64,000 nt of DNA from Macrostomum hystrix (lineage: Eukaryota > Platyhelminthes > Macrostomidae). Positions 24,337-37,500 of the stretch are shown here, piece after piece. The DNA is taken from assembly GCA_950097015.1 (NCBI GenBank), contig CATNEN010000038.1:16884001-16948000 (forward strand). Direction: 5' to 3'. The notes under the pieces are model-generated. The model was not told the origin of the DNA. It saw only the letters and a program-made list of their open reading frames with translations, and did no database searches. Position 1 is the stretch's first letter, and each line of letters begins with the position of its first letter. Position numbers and translations under genes: made by a program.

Positions 24337-25722
24337 ATGGCTGGATCTGGTGCAGCTAGTGCCGGAGATAATCTCCTGCTGTCATCGGATCCCGACGCTT
24401 GGGACGACTCGGCGCTCATTGCCGCCTACGACGAGGCTGTGGCTAAAGCCAGGGAGCTTGCGTTAGGCGGCGATGCTGCTAGTAGCAGTGTGGGCCGGGC
24501 TGCCGGTCAGTTATAGAGATAGTACACTCTTGTAATTCCTTTTATCTTACCGCCTCTCGTAGGGGGCTTGTCGCTACAGAATTCAGGCGAGATCCTACAC
24601 TCTTTTCTTCTGCAGTTTTAGGCGGTAAGTTTTAAGGTGCCCTTCCTCTCCTCTGGCTCCATTCTGGCTCCTCTCCTCCGTGCGACCCGGAACTGCAGCC
24701 TATTTTGGTAGTGTGTTGCCCGCGGCATGCACACAGGTCTGCTAAGCAGCGTCCTCCCCTCTTCCTCCTCTTCCATCTTTCCCACCTTTTCTTACTCTTC
24801 CCCCTATTCCTCCTCTTCCTCGTCTCCCAAATCCTCTTCTCCCTCTTCCTCTTCTTCTCCCTCTTCCCCATTTCATCTTCTTCCCCCTCTTCCCCCTCTT
24901 CCCCCTCTTCCTCCTCTTCCCCTTTTCCTCTTCTTCCCTCTCTCTCCCCCCTTCCCCCTCTTCCTCTTCTTCCCCCCTCTTCCTCTTCTCCCCCCTCTTC
25001 CTCTTCTTCCTCTTCTTCCCCTCTTCCTCTTCTTCTCCCTCTTGCTCCTCTGCATCTTATCTCTCTTGCATCTTACTTATTCTTCTCTTTTTCCAGCTCT
25101 TCATACTCTACATCCTCTCCCTCGTCAACTTAGTCTCCCTTTCCCTATAATTCTCCCCTCTCCCTAATTTTTCCTCATTTAAAACCAGTTTTCTCGTGGT
25201 TTTGTCTATAACCTCTGCGGTTAAATTCTAGCAGGCAAGCAGCAGCAGCAGTCACAGCGAAAGCAGTCGAAGCATGCCAGCCAGCGGCATGAGCAGCCGA
25301 AGCCGCAGTGGAGCATCGGTGATCCCTGCCGAGCTGTCTGGTCCGAGGACGGTGTCGTGTACCGGGCTCGCATTGTGGACTTCACCAAAGCTGGCCGCTG
25401 CCTTGTTGAATTCATCGACTATGGCAACAGCGAGGAGCAGGCTATTGACGACTTGCTGCCGCCGGAACCAACGGTCGCCGCCGCGGCATCGGCTTCGGCC
25501 ATAGACAATGGAAAAAATTCCGCTCGATTTGGCGGCAAAGCAGATAAAGATTATTTAATTCACCTTCAGCAGCAGCAGCCGCAGCCGCCACCGCCGCCGC
25601 TACCAAGCTTACCAACCGATGCTGCTGCTGCAATGGACGAACCGACTTATAATATGCTAATGAGCTGGTACATGTCCGGTTATTATACTGGTTATTATGT
25701 TGGACGAAATTCGGCAAAATGA
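24337..25722 (+). CDS. SMN: Survival motor neuron protein
   Basis: Two exons, 24337-24505 and 25235-25722 (or 25232-25722), give 218 or 219 aa. Residues about 17-30 carry the Gemin2-binding-like [17 protein letters not shown] lysine/glutamine-rich stretch follows, then the Tudor domain ([20 protein letters not shown] through [10 protein letters not shown]), which in the family binds symmetric dimethylarginine on Sm proteins. A poly-Pro segment and the C-terminal YG box [17 protein letters not shown], used for oligomerisation, come last. All diagnostic parts are present, but the protein is shorter than human SMN (294 aa), mainly in the linkers. SMN nucleates the complex that assembles spliceosomal snRNPs. 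Exon 2 has a NAGNAG acceptor. A strong acceptor-like CATTTCAG ends at 24268, 68 bases before ATG. Confidence 0.93.
24640..25180. repeat. Polypyrimidine tract filling the SMN intron
   Basis: More than 500 bases of nearly pure C/T on the plus strand (TCTTCC, CCCCTC motifs). It produces spurious Ser/Pro/Leu frames on the plus strand and Arg/Lys/Gly frames on the minus strand. The strand bias could favour triplex or R-loop formation. Confidence 0.85.
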
Positions 25723-25865
25723 TTTTTTTGACTCATTTATTACTGATTACTGTCGTAAAAGTGTTTTTTTAACACAAGCACTCGATGCTTTGCATTTGTT
25801 TGAAAATACAAATTAAAAAATTGTCAATATAAACGTTATTCTATGTTAATCCTTAAAAAACTTCT

Positions 25866-26570
25866 CTAGATTTCTATTTAACCTGTCTCTAGATTTTTAT
25901 ATAAACCTGTCTCTAGATTTCTAGTGAATCTGTCTCTAGATTTCTACTGAATCTGTCTCTAGATTTCTTGTTAACCTGTCTCTAGATTTTTATATAAACC
26001 TGTCTCTAGATTTCTAGTGAATCTGTCTCTAGATTTCTAGTGAATCTGTCTCTAGATTTCTTGTTAACCTGTCTCTAGATTTTTATATAAACCTGTCTCT
26101 AGATTTCTAGTGAACCTGTCTCTAGATTTCTTGTGAATCTGTCTCTAGATTTTTATTTAAGCTGTCTCTAGATTTTTATATAAACCTGTCTCTAGATTTC
26201 TAGTGAATCTGTCTCTAGATTTCTAGTGAACCTGTCTCTAGATTTCTTGTAAATCTGTCTCTAGATTTCTAGTGAACCTGTCTCTAGATTTCTTGTGAAT
26301 CTGTCTCTAGATTTCTTGTGAATCTGTCTCTAGATTTCTTGTGAATCTGTCTCTAGATTTCTTTTGAATCTGTCTCTAGATTTCTTGTAAATCTGTCTCT
26401 AGATTTCTTGTGAATCTGTCTCTAGATTTCTTGTGAATCTGTCTTTAGATCTGTAATAAGTCTGTCTCTCGGTTTCTAATGAACCTGTGTTTAGATTTCT
26501 TTATAAAGCAGTCTTTAGATATCTAGCGAACATGTCTCTATATTTTTAAGTAGCATGTCTCTAGATTCCA
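25866..26570. repeat. 23-bp tandem array between SMN and THNSL2-like gene
   Basis: The unit contains CTGTCTCTAGATTTCTAGTG plus AAT, about 29 copies, decaying toward 26570. Each unit has the palindrome TCTAGA. Confidence 0.9.
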
Positions 26571-26663
26571 AATGAAAAATCTATTTCAGCTGTCCGATAA
26601 AGGTTATTAGACTGAAATCGATAGGCGCAGCTAACACTAACAGTAACAAAACTATCAGTTGCT

Positions 26664-29600
26664 ATGCGTTATCAGAGCACTGGCGGACAGGTGAGCGGCC
26701 TAACCTTCGAGGAGGCTCTGTTCACTCTGTACGCGCCAGATGGCGGCCTGCTTATGCCTGAGTTCGTGCCCCGGCTCACCCTGCCAGAGTTAGAGGCGCT
26801 GGCTAGGCTGAATTACCTGCAGCTGTGCGTGCGCATCGCCAGGCACTTCATTGATCCTAGCGAAATAGCCACAGATGAACTGTCTGGTAGGATCATCATT
26901 TTACAGCAGTGGCTAGCAATGCTAACAGTCATTCTCAAGGACACCATACTTTACTGTCTTTGTTTAAGACTTTAACATCCTACTAAGTGACTGTCAAATG
27001 TGACTGATTTTTTTATATTCACAAATTATACTGATTCAATCCCATTCGCATCGATTCACTTCCATTCACATTGATTCACTTCCATTCACGTTGATTCACT
27101 CCCATTCACGTTGATTCACTCCCATTCACATTGATTCACTTCCGTTCACATTGATTCGCTTCCATTCACATTGATTCACTTCCATTCACATTCAACTTTT
27201 CCATTCACATTGATTCACATCGATTCACTTTCATTTGCATTGATTCACTCCGATTCACATTGATACACTCCCATTCATATTGATTCACTTCCGTTCACAT
27301 CGATTCACTCCCATTCATATTGATTCACTTCCATTCACATTCAACTTTTCCATTCACATTGATTCACATCGATTCACTTTCATTTGCATTGATTCACTCC
27401 GATTCACATTGATACACTCCCATTCATATTGATTCACTTCCGTTCACATCGATTCACTCCCATTCATATTGATTCACTTCCATTCACATTCAACTTTTCC
27501 ATTCACATTGATTCACATCGATTCACTTTCATTTGCATTGATTCACTCCGATTCAGATTGATTCACTTCCGTTCACATCGATTCACTCCGATTCACATTG
27601 ATTCACTTCCATTCACATTGATTCACTTCTATTCTCATTGATTCACATGGATTCACTCTCATTCACATTGGTTCACATCCATTCACATTAATTTACTACC
27701 ATTAACTTGGATTCACTTCCATTTACGTTGATTCACATCGATTCACTTTCATTCGCAATGATTCACATTGATTCACCTAAATTCACATTGATTCACATTG
27801 ATTCGCTTCCATTCAAATTGATTCACTGCCATTCACATTGATTTACTACCATTAACTTTGATTCACTTCCATCCACGTAGATTCACATCGATTCACTTTC
27901 ATTCGCAATGATTCACATTGATTCACTCCGATTCACATTGATTCACTTCCGTTCACATGGATTCACTCCCATTCACATTGATTCACTTCCATTTAACTTG
28001 ATTCACTCCCATTCACATTAATTTACTACCATTAACTTTGATTCACTTCCATTCACATTGATTCACTTCAATTCACACTGATTCACTTCAATTCACATTG
28101 ATTCACTTCCATTCACATTGATTCACTTCCATTCACATTGATTCACTTCAATTCACACTGATTCACACTGATTTACTTTGATTCACTTCCATTCACATTG
28201 ATTCACTTCAATTCACACTGATTCACACTGATTTACTTTGATTCACTTCCATTCACATTGATTCACTTCAATTCACACTGATTCACACTGATTTACTTTG
28301 ATTCACTGCCATTCACATTGATTCACATTGATTCACTCCCATTTATATTGGTTCACTTCCATTCACATTGATTCACTCCGATTCACATCGATTCACTCCG
28401 ATTCACATCGATTCACTTCAATTGACACTGATTCACTTCCATTCACATTGATTAACCTCCATTCACATCAACAAAACGCCGGTTTCTGAGTGAATCGGAT
28501 TTTTTCGGAAATAGTTTGTTTTTTTGTCAATTTCCAGTTGTACTGACGGAGGCTTACAGAGGAATTGAGCCGAATCTACAGTCGCCTAGAATTCACCAAC
28601 TGAGTGACAGTGTCTCGGTTTTGGAGATGTTTCACACGCCGACTCTCTGTTTCAAGGACTACTCAATGTGCTTTACCACGGCGCTGATGAATCGCTTCCT
28701 GAAGAAGCGTCAGGCATCGTGCGTGTCGCTTGTTGGTCAGCGCTGCAATTATCGTGTTTCTATACATATCGGCGAATAATAATTTTGTTAAGTTTGTCGA
28801 CAATAAGTAATCATTAGACACAATCACACAGATACTGTACGCAGGCACAAAATCACACAGGTGTGTACATCTATCTGCCCAGACTTTCTCATCGTCTCGT
28901 CAGGTATTGTACACTCTCACTGTGCCTTGGAGGTTGGCCCTCAAGGGTCTCAAGAAGCCCCAAAGCCTTCTCTCCGTGACTGCGCTCCAAATGAACGTGG
29001 CTTCGCTGCGGATTCGAGCTCAGGACCCTGGTGAGGCAGAGGCCTTAACCACTCTGCAGTGCGTGATAGATCTAAGCACATTAATCACTACAGAAATGTA
29101 GTTCAACTTCCTAATATGCAAAGGCTAGCACGCACTTAGAGAGCATGATTTCAAGGTCACTTAGGTCACGTGCTTTGTCAACATTCCAGCCACATCCGGT
29201 GACACGGGTGGCTCGGCCATTCGAGCTGTGGAGTCCCTGGGCAGCGCTAATCGGCTTAGTTTAATCGTCCTGCTGCCAGGGGGTCGAGTGTCCACCTATC
29301 AACGCATTGCCATGACAACCAGCCAGTGCGAGCGAGTGCGCGCTGTCTCGGTTGCTATGGACTCGGATCAGCTTGACGACGTTATCCGGGCGGCGGTTAT
29401 GCAGAGAGAGTCAACGAATAGCACTAGCGAGCAGCTGCTATTGTGCACTCAGAACTCGGCAAACTGGGGCAGGATTCTCTTCCAGATACCGGCCTATTTC
29501 TATGCCTACTTCAGTGTGAGCTGCACCTAATATTGACTTCTATTTACACTTTTCACATCCTTTCACCCCATTCACGTATTTTCACGCTATTCACATATTT

Positions 29601-31408
29601 TCACCCCATCCGCATATTTTCACCCCATTCACGTATTTTCACGCCATTCACATATTTTCACCCCATCCGCATATTTTCACCTTATCCAAACATTTTCACC
29701 CCATTCACATACGAGCGTATTTTCGCCCCATTCACATATTTTCACGCCAAATTCGCCCCATTCACCTTTCCAGGCCACCCGCCGCGTTGGCCAGCAGGTG
29801 GAGTTCTTCATCCCAACCGGCGGCTGCGGTAACCTGACCGCGGCCTGCCTGGCCCGCCTCATGGGCCTCCCTATCGCTGCCTGCGCCGCCACCAATCAGA
29901 ATGCTGCCGCTCACGCCCTCATTGCCGAGGGCCGCTTCCAGCCCAAGCCGTCCGTGTGCACCACTTCCGTTGCTATTGATATTGCCGTGAGGATTTTTGT
30001 ACTTTAAATGGCGTTTAAATTGATGGATATATCGCCTAGACGCTGTGTACAAGTGTTCAGTCCATGGACTGGGAGAGGCGCCGCCCCCACCCACATTTTT
30101 ACCACGGGATTTTATTTCACTCATTAAGCATATTGTTTATTTCATCCGGATCAGATTCGAACTCCCGACCTCTCTCACTGTGGGTCCTTAGTTCGAATCC
30201 GCAGCTATGTTATATTAAATTATAAGCCCCATTTCAACTGTACCCAGATGCTTGTATGCAGTAAGGTATTCTGTACATATCGCCTCACCAAATCCCCACC
30301 GCTTTCTGCCCACAGAATCCCTACAACATCCCCAGACTGCTCAGTCTGTTCATCAAGAGTCGAGAGAGAACGGCCGAGTTGGCCAGACAGTTTGATGCCA
30401 GGGCGCTTGTGGAACTCACCGAACAGGAGCGGGCAGATGTGAGATGTCTTTGCTTATCTTCCTGTGGCTCTATTCTATCACCGATAGTCTGCTCACACCT
30501 GCTCACTGTACCCTTCTGATCACTCTGATTTCAGCTTGCCGCATTGACTCACTTCTATTACACTTCTTATTCACACTGATCCCACATCTATTCACTCTGA
30601 TCCCAGCTCTATTCACACTGATCACACATCTATTCACTGTGATCCCACATCTATTTACTGTGATCCCACATCTATTCACACTGATCCCGCATCTATTCAC
30701 ACTGATCTCACATCTATTCACACTGATCCCACATCTATTCACTCTGATCCCACATCTATTCACACTGATCCCGCATCTATTCACACTGATCTCACATCTA
30801 TTCACACTGATCCCACATCTATTCACTCTGATCCCTCATCTATTCACTCTGATCCCACATCTATTCACACTGATCCCACTATTATTATAACATCTTATTC
30901 GTATCTATTCACTGTGAATATGGTTTCATCGTGTAGAAAAACTATTCAAATATAATATTTAAGAGGCCTGTATGAAATTATCCATTTCAGTACCGTCAAA
31001 ATTTAACCTCCGCAGTTGCGCAAGCTCCTCGGCGTTGAATCGTCCGTTGCTACGGACGCCGAATGTCAGGCGGCGATTCTGCGTTCGCATATCGAGCTAA
31101 AATACCTGGCCTGTCCGCACACCGCCTGCGCCCTACTGCCTGCCACCCTGCGCGATCGGCCCGGCCCTGACACGCCCTACTTTCCTAGCCTAGCTCCGCC
31201 TAGGGTGGTCTATGCCACGGCGCATCCTGCCAAATTCGCTGATCTTTATCGAGATCGTCATCTGCCGCAGCCCGACACTCTCCCGGAGGTCCTAGAGCGC
31301 CTCACCCGGCTGCCCGAGCGCTGCCTCGCCTGGTCTAGCGGCGACCTGACCGACTGTGTTGCTAAACTCAACGGCCTGATTGACGAACTGCTGTTGCTAG
31401 GGCATTGA
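26664..31408 (+). CDS. Threonine synthase-like PLP enzyme, THNSL2 type
   Basis: Six exons (26664-26886, 28538-28735, 29190-29515, 29774-29986, 30316-30438, 31016-31408) join in phase to 491 aa; human THNSL2 is 484 aa. The N-terminal domain shows FEEALFTLYAPDGGLLMPE. The PLP lysine is in TLCFKDYS (Lys114), with TSGDTGGSAI and the phosphate-binding PTGGCGN following. Animals lack threonine biosynthesis; vertebrate THNSL2 is reported to act as a phospholyase on O-phosphohomoserine or O-phosphothreonine, so a similar role is inferred. All key motifs are intact. Introns hold three related ATTCAC-rich arrays and a SINE. An acceptor-like CTATTTCAG ends at 26589, 74 bases before ATG. Confidence 0.92.
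27025..28470. repeat. 20-bp tandem array in THNSL2-like intron 1
   Basis: The consensus is ATTCACATTGATTCACTTCC, degenerate, with internal 10-bp sub-periodicity and longer multi-unit duplications (a block of about 115 bases recurs near 27185, 27325 and 27480). Confidence 0.9.
28800..29065 (-). repeat. SINE family 1 copy in THNSL2-like intron 2
   Basis: On the minus strand the head has AGAGTGGTTAAGGCCTCTGC and a box B GAGCTCGAATCC, and the body matches 81-425 through the GTGTACACACCTGTGTG region. It is the most complete second copy of the family. Confidence 0.75.
29560..29772. repeat. About 19-bp array filling THNSL2-like intron 3
   Basis: Units like ATTCACATATTTTCACCCC. The last unit (CCCCATTCACCTTTCCAG) supplies the 3' splice site of the exon at 29774. 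Confidence 0.85.
30040..30195 (-). repeat. Partial SINE family 2 copy
   Basis: The minus strand carries box B-like GAGTTCGAATCTG and CAGTCCATGGACTGAAC, shared with 4166-4522; the middle is diverged. Confidence 0.5.
30555..30890. repeat. 21-bp tandem array in THNSL2-like intron 5
   Basis: Units contain ATCTATTCACACTGATCCCA plus C, about 15 copies. They share the ATTCAC and TGAT motifs with the intron 1 array of the same gene. Confidence 0.9.
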
Positions 31409-31499
31409 TCGGCCTAACTTATCTGCCTGAGCACGCTTCCATTTTACTAGACTGCTCTACTCAATTCGATTCTGCTCTACTCACCCTACTCTATTACAC

Positions 31500-32255
31500 C
31501 CAATCCAATCGACTCTATCCATTTCAATCCACTCTATCCAATCCAATCCACTTTATCAATCCAATCCACTCTATCCAATCCAATCCACTCTATCCAATCC
31601 AATCCACTCTATCCATTTTAATCCACTCTATCCAATCCAATCCACTCTATTTTATCCAATCCACTATATTCTACCCAATCCACTCTATTCTACCCAATCC
31701 ACTCTATTCTAGCCAATCCACTCTATCAAATCCGATCCACTCTATTCTACCCAATCCACTCTATTCTACCCAATCCACTCTATTCTACCCAATCCACTCT
31801 ATTCTACCCAATCCACTCTATTCTACCCAATCCACTCTATTCTACCCAATCCACTCTATTCTACCCAATCCACTCTATTCTACCCAATCCACTCTATTCT
31901 ACCCAATCCACTCTATTCTACCCAATCCACTCTATTCTACCCAATCCACTCTATCAAATCCGATCCACTCTATTCTACCCAATCCACTCTATTCTACCCA
32001 ATCCACTCTATTCTAGCCAATCCACTCTATCAAATCCGATCCACTCTATTCTACCCAATCCACTCTATTCTACCCAATCCACTCTATTCTACCCAATCCA
32101 CTCTATTCTAGCCAATCCACTCTATCAAATCCGATCCACTCTATTCTACCCAATCCACTCTATTCTACCCAATCCACTCTATTCTACCCAATCCACTCTA
32201 TTCTACCCAATCCACTCTATCAAATCCGATCCACTCTATCCAATCACATTTATCA
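31500..32255. repeat. 19-bp tandem array 3' of THNSL2-like gene
   Basis: The consensus is TCTACCCAATCCACTCTAT with variants TATCCAATCCAATCC and TATCAAATCCGATCC recurring every few units, so higher-order repeats exist. It starts about 90 bases after the stop codon. Confidence 0.9.
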
Positions 32256-32259
32256 AATC

Positions 32260-34512
32260 GATAACCTTTGTCAAATTTCTAGCCGCTTTTGTTAGTCGGG
32301 CTCGATGAAACTACCTGCCCTGGCTTACTTTCAGACCAAATTAACTGCTTTGATACTCGAAATCGATTCGGGGAAAAATTATTTCAAAAGCTTGCGTGCT
32401 TGATGCTTTTTGGCTACAGTGTTTTAGCGACAATTTTTTTTAGTCCGGTTTTTGTCTGTGGCACAGCAACCAATGTCTAGTGAGATTGATTTCTATGAAA
32501 AAAAACTTTTTGTCAATTTTGAGATCATCAATCAGCCATCGGAGAGAAGTCATAAAACTATTACCGCCTTAAATCAGACTCTAACGCGAATACCTTCATA
32601 GTATTTTAATTTAATTAAGCAGTAACGCCTTTCCAAATCGCTTATTTAAATCATGCAGATTCTGTAGGCTATTTGCGGTGGTGTTTTTACCAATTCATTT
32701 GGTCAGTTTCTTCAAAATTACTCATGTTTATCTTCATATATCGACTTTAGATTTGAATCGTTGTTTATCGAATTTACAAATTAGTTCAACTATTTTCTGA
32801 TCGATTCAAATCGGCGACATATTTTTTATTGAAGAACGAGCTACTGCTTGTGTTGCCATTGTGCTTTTTGTGCAATATGAATATTATGAATAGATTTTTA
32901 TCTGGACTTAAATATTTATAAATAAATTAACCTTTATTGCCTTAGTGCAATATTATGATTTTAATGTCTCCATTTAACCTTTTATCCTTACCATACAATT
33001 GATTTGCCGTCTTTGAAAATATTTTCCTTTCATTTTAAGCATCTGATTCATGCTAGCACTTGAAGTCTAGGGAAGCAAATATTATTATGGCAGACTGTCG
33101 ATTGCAGCCATAGACTAAGATTAATTGATTTATTCTACATTTAAATATGCACTTGCATCCCCAACGAGGCTAAGTACATAAATTTCTGGCTTGGGGGTTT
33201 GTCGAGTAATTTACCAACTTAGTTTACCTCAGACAGCGAGGGTAGTGTACGCTGCCTGGCAATGGCAGGCTTTTTTACTACGCTTTCTTAAGAATTCATT
33301 TTTTGTTGGCTGTCGAATTCTATTGGCTGTCGAATACTATTGGCTCTTGAATTCTGTTGGTTGTCGAATTCTATTGGCTGTCGAATACTATTGGCTCTTG
33401 AATTCTGTTGGTTGTCGAATACTATTGGCTGTCGAATACTATTGGCTCTTGAATTCTGTTGGTTGTCGAATTCTATTGGCTCTCAAATTCTATTGGCTCT
33501 TGATTTCTATTGGCTCTTGAATTCTATTGGCTCCTGAATTATATTGGTTGTCGAATTCTATTAGCTGTAGAAAAAGAAAAGGCTGCTGTAAATTGTTTTC
33601 TATTGGATGCAGAATTAACTGTGCTTTATTGCAAATGGGATCACATATAAAGATTTTTAAGTCTAGCTTGGAGGCTAAGTTGTTAGTCTTTCATTTGTCA
33701 GTGCCATGGTTCGAAACTGTTTGATATGGAAAAGTAAAAACACAGATTTCGCATATCGCACAAATTCTGTTAGCTTTGATTTGCGTCCATTATTGACTCG
33801 TATATTTGAGCAAATGGAATGGTTTTATCGTTTAACAATCCAAAATGTTTTTGCTTTGCACGAAATCAATTTTAGATCCGAAACCCACATCAGTTGTGAG
33901 GGTCTAATAGTAGTATGAATGGTAGATTTTATATAAATACGTAAATGTACGTAAAAAACTGACTGCACGAAGGCTTAAAATATTTTTTTTATCTAAATTG
34001 GTTGATAGATAAAACCGATGCTTCAATTCTTCGCTTATCTTAAATTAATATAACTAGACAATTTATATTCGGAGAAACATGATAAAAAAGGCCGTCAAAC
34101 AAGTCACGTGACAGGCCATGGCCAATCAAAAATGCTTCTCATGCGTTTGATGAATTTTTGGTGTATTTCAAGTGAAAAAAAAACAACTTCATGTGCTTTC
34201 ATATAATATTCTCTGTTTTATGAGCGAAACGAAATGTTACCAAAGATATTTGTGTAAGCACTACACTAAAGCCAAAAAAATAATTTAATAACTACTTTAA
34301 GTAGCAAAAATGTACTTCAAATAGCAACCGCGATATCTGGGATGTGACGTACAGGGCATATGATTATAGTATTTTCTAACTCTTTAGGATGATTGTTAAA
34401 CTGACAAATAAGTATTTTGCTGTACTATTTATATGTTACATAAGTTAATTATTTCAAATCAAATTTATAAAGTTCCAATATGAAGATCCAATATTGTTAA
34501 TCATCTTTAACA
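32260..34512. other. Convergent intergenic region with a 17-bp array
   Basis: The region lies between the THNSL2-like stop and the receptor stop. It is AT-rich apart from an array at about 33300-33560 with unit TCTATTGGCTGTCGAAT and variants CTCTTGAAT and TTGTCGAAT. No gene was recognised. Confidence 0.7.
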
Positions 34513-37500
34513 TCAGTTGCAGTCGCGTTTGATAGTGGGCATGCGGTTCTGCGTGTTCAGATGGGTCAGCCTCTCTTTATTGTCGCGCAAACTGGGCGCC
34601 TGCATGAATATTCCTAGCGCGCCTGTGATTGGTTAGGACAGAATATGACTGGTTGCTTCTGATTGGTTGGCTTGCTTTATTGGCCGTAAGAAAATTGTAG
34701 ATTAAAACTCAACTAACCAATGATTGCAGCACAGCTAAATAGCCACATGAACAGCCGGTCCAGCACTACCGCTACGTACTTCCAATCGTCCCGAATCTAA
34801 AAAACAAACCAAATTAGTCTTTAAAGACTTCTCACATTTAATCCGCGATTTCATTGAATAGGCATTTAAAGCATGATCTAAAGAAATCTGTAATTTCCCG
34901 TGTTCTCTATTGAGTGTCATCTGTCACTTCTGTGTTCTCTATTGAGTGTCATCTGTCACTTCTGTGTTCTCTATTGAGAGTCATCTGTCACTTCTGTGTT
35001 CTCTATTGGGTGTCATCTGTCACTTCTGTGTTCTCTATTGGGTGTCATCTGTCACTTCTGTGTTCTCTATTGAGAGTCATCTGTCACTTCTGTGTTCTCT
35101 ATTGAGAGTCATCTGTCACTTCTGTGTTCTCTATTGGGTGTCATCTGTCACTTCTGTGTTCTCTATTGGGTGTCATCTGTCACTTCTGTGTTCTCTATTG
35201 AGTGTCATCTGTCACTTCTGTGTTCTCTATTGAGAGTCATCTGTCACTTCTGTGTTCTCTATTGGGTGTCATCTGTCACTTCTGTGTTCTCTTTTGAGTG
35301 TCATCTGTCACTTCTGCGTTCTCTTTTGGGTGCCATCTGTCACTTCTGTGTTCTCTACTGAGTGTCATCTGTCACTTCTGTGTTCTCTATTGAGTGTCAT
35401 CTGTCACTTCTGTGTTCTCTTTTGAGTGTCATCTGTCACTTCTGTGTTCTCTTTTGAGTGTCATCTGTCACTTCTGTGTTCTCTATTGAGTGTCATCTGT
35501 CACTTCTGTGTTCTCTATTGAGTGTCATCTGTCACTTCTGTGTTCTCTATTGAGTGTCATCTGTCACTTCTGTGTTCTCTACTGAGAGTCATCTGTCACT
35601 TCTGTGTTCTCTACTGAGAGTCATCTGTCACTTCTGTGTTCTCTATTGAGAGTCATCTGTCACTTCTGTGTTCTCTATTGAGAGTCATCTGTCACTTCTG
35701 TGTTCTCTACTGAGAGTCATCTGTCACTTCTGTGTTCTCTATTGAGAGTCATCTGTCACTTCTGTGTTCTCTATTGAGAGTCATCTGTCACTTCTGTGTT
35801 CTCTATTGAGAGTCATCTGTCACTTCTGTGTTCTCTACTGAGAGTCATCTGTCACTTCTGTGTTCTCTACTGAGAGTCATCTGTCACTTCTGTGTTCTCT
35901 ACTGAGAGTCATCTGTCACTTCTGTGTTCTCTACCGAGAGTCATCTGTCACTTCTGTGTTCTCTTTTGGGTGTCATCTGTCACTTCTGTGTTCTCTACTG
36001 AGAGTCATCTGTCACTTCTGTGTTCTCTTTTGAGTGTCATCTGTCACTTCTGTGTTCTCTATTGAGTGTCATCTGTCACTTCTGTGTTCTCTATTGAGTG
36101 TCATCTGTCACTTCTGTGTTCTCTATTGAGTGTCATCTGTCACTTCTGTGTTCTCTACTGAGAGTCATCTGTCACTTCTGTGTTCTCTACTGAGAGTCAT
36201 CTGTCACTTCTGTGTTCTCTACTGAGAGTCATCTGTCACTTCTGTGTTCTCTACTGAGTGTCATCTGTCACTTCTGTGTTCTCTATTGAGAGTCATCTGT
36301 CACTTCTGTGTTCTCTACTGAGAGTCATCTGTCACTTCTGTGTTCTCTATTGAGAGTCATCTGTCACTTCTGTGTTCTCTATTGAGAGTCATCTGTCACT
36401 TCTGTGTTCTCTACTGAGAGTCATCTGTCACTTCTGTGTTCTCTATTGAGAGTCATCTGTCACTTCTGTGTTCTCTATTGAGAGTCATCTGTCACTTCTG
36501 TGTTCTCTATTGAGAGTCATCTGTCACTTCTGTGTTCTCTACTGAGAGTCATCTGTCACTTCTGTGTTCTCTACTGAGAGTCATCTGTCACTTCTGTGTT
36601 CTCTACTGAGAGTCATCTGTCACTTCTGTGTTCTCTACCGAGAGTCATCTGTCACTTCTGTGTTCTCTTTTGGGTGTCATCTGTCACTTCTGTGTTCTCT
36701 ACTGAGAGTCATCTGTCACTTCTGTGTTCTCTATTGAGAGTCATCTGTCACTTCTGTGTTCTCTACTGAGAGTCATCTGTCACTTCTGTGTTCTCTATTG
36801 AGAGTCATCTGTCACTTCTGTGTTCTCTATTGAGAGTCATCTGTCACTTCTGTGTTCTCTACTGAGAGTCATCTGTCACTTCTGTGTTCTCTACTGAGAG
36901 TCATCTGTCACTTCTGTGTTCTCTATTGAGTGTCATCTGTCACTTCTGTGTTCTCTACTGAGAGTCATCTGTCACTTCTGTGTTCTCTACTGAGAGTCAT
37001 CTGTCACTTCTGTGTTCTCTATTGAGAGTCATCTGTCACTTCTGTGTTCTCTATTGAGAGTCATCTGTCACTTCTGTGTTCTCTACTGAGAGTCATCTGT
37101 CACTTCTGTGTTCTCTATTGAGAGTCATCTGTCACTTCTGTGTTCTCTATTGAGAGTCATCTGTCACTTCTGTGTTCTCTATTGAGAGTCATCTGTCACT
37201 TCTGTGTTCTCTACTGAGAGTCATCTGTCACTTCTGTGTTCTCTACTGAGAGTCATCTGTCACTTCTGTGTTCTCTACTGAGAGTCATCTGTCACTTCTG
37301 TGTTCTCTACCGAGAGTCATCTGTCACTTCTGTGTTCTCTTTTGGGTGTCATCTGTCACTTCTGTGTTCTCTACTGAGAGTCATCTGTCACTTCTGTGTT
37401 CTCTTTTGAGTGTCATCTGTCACTTCTGTGTTCTCTATTGAGTGTCATCTGTCACTTCTGTGTTCTCTATTGAGTGTCATCTGTCACTTCTGTGTTCTCT

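Noticed and set aside
24705-25167. Ser/Pro/Leu-rich plus-strand frames
   Set aside because: Artefacts of the polypyrimidine SMN intron.
31405-32016. 203-codon frame after the THNSL2-like stop
   Set aside because: 19-bp array; starts with an overlapping out-of-frame ATG.
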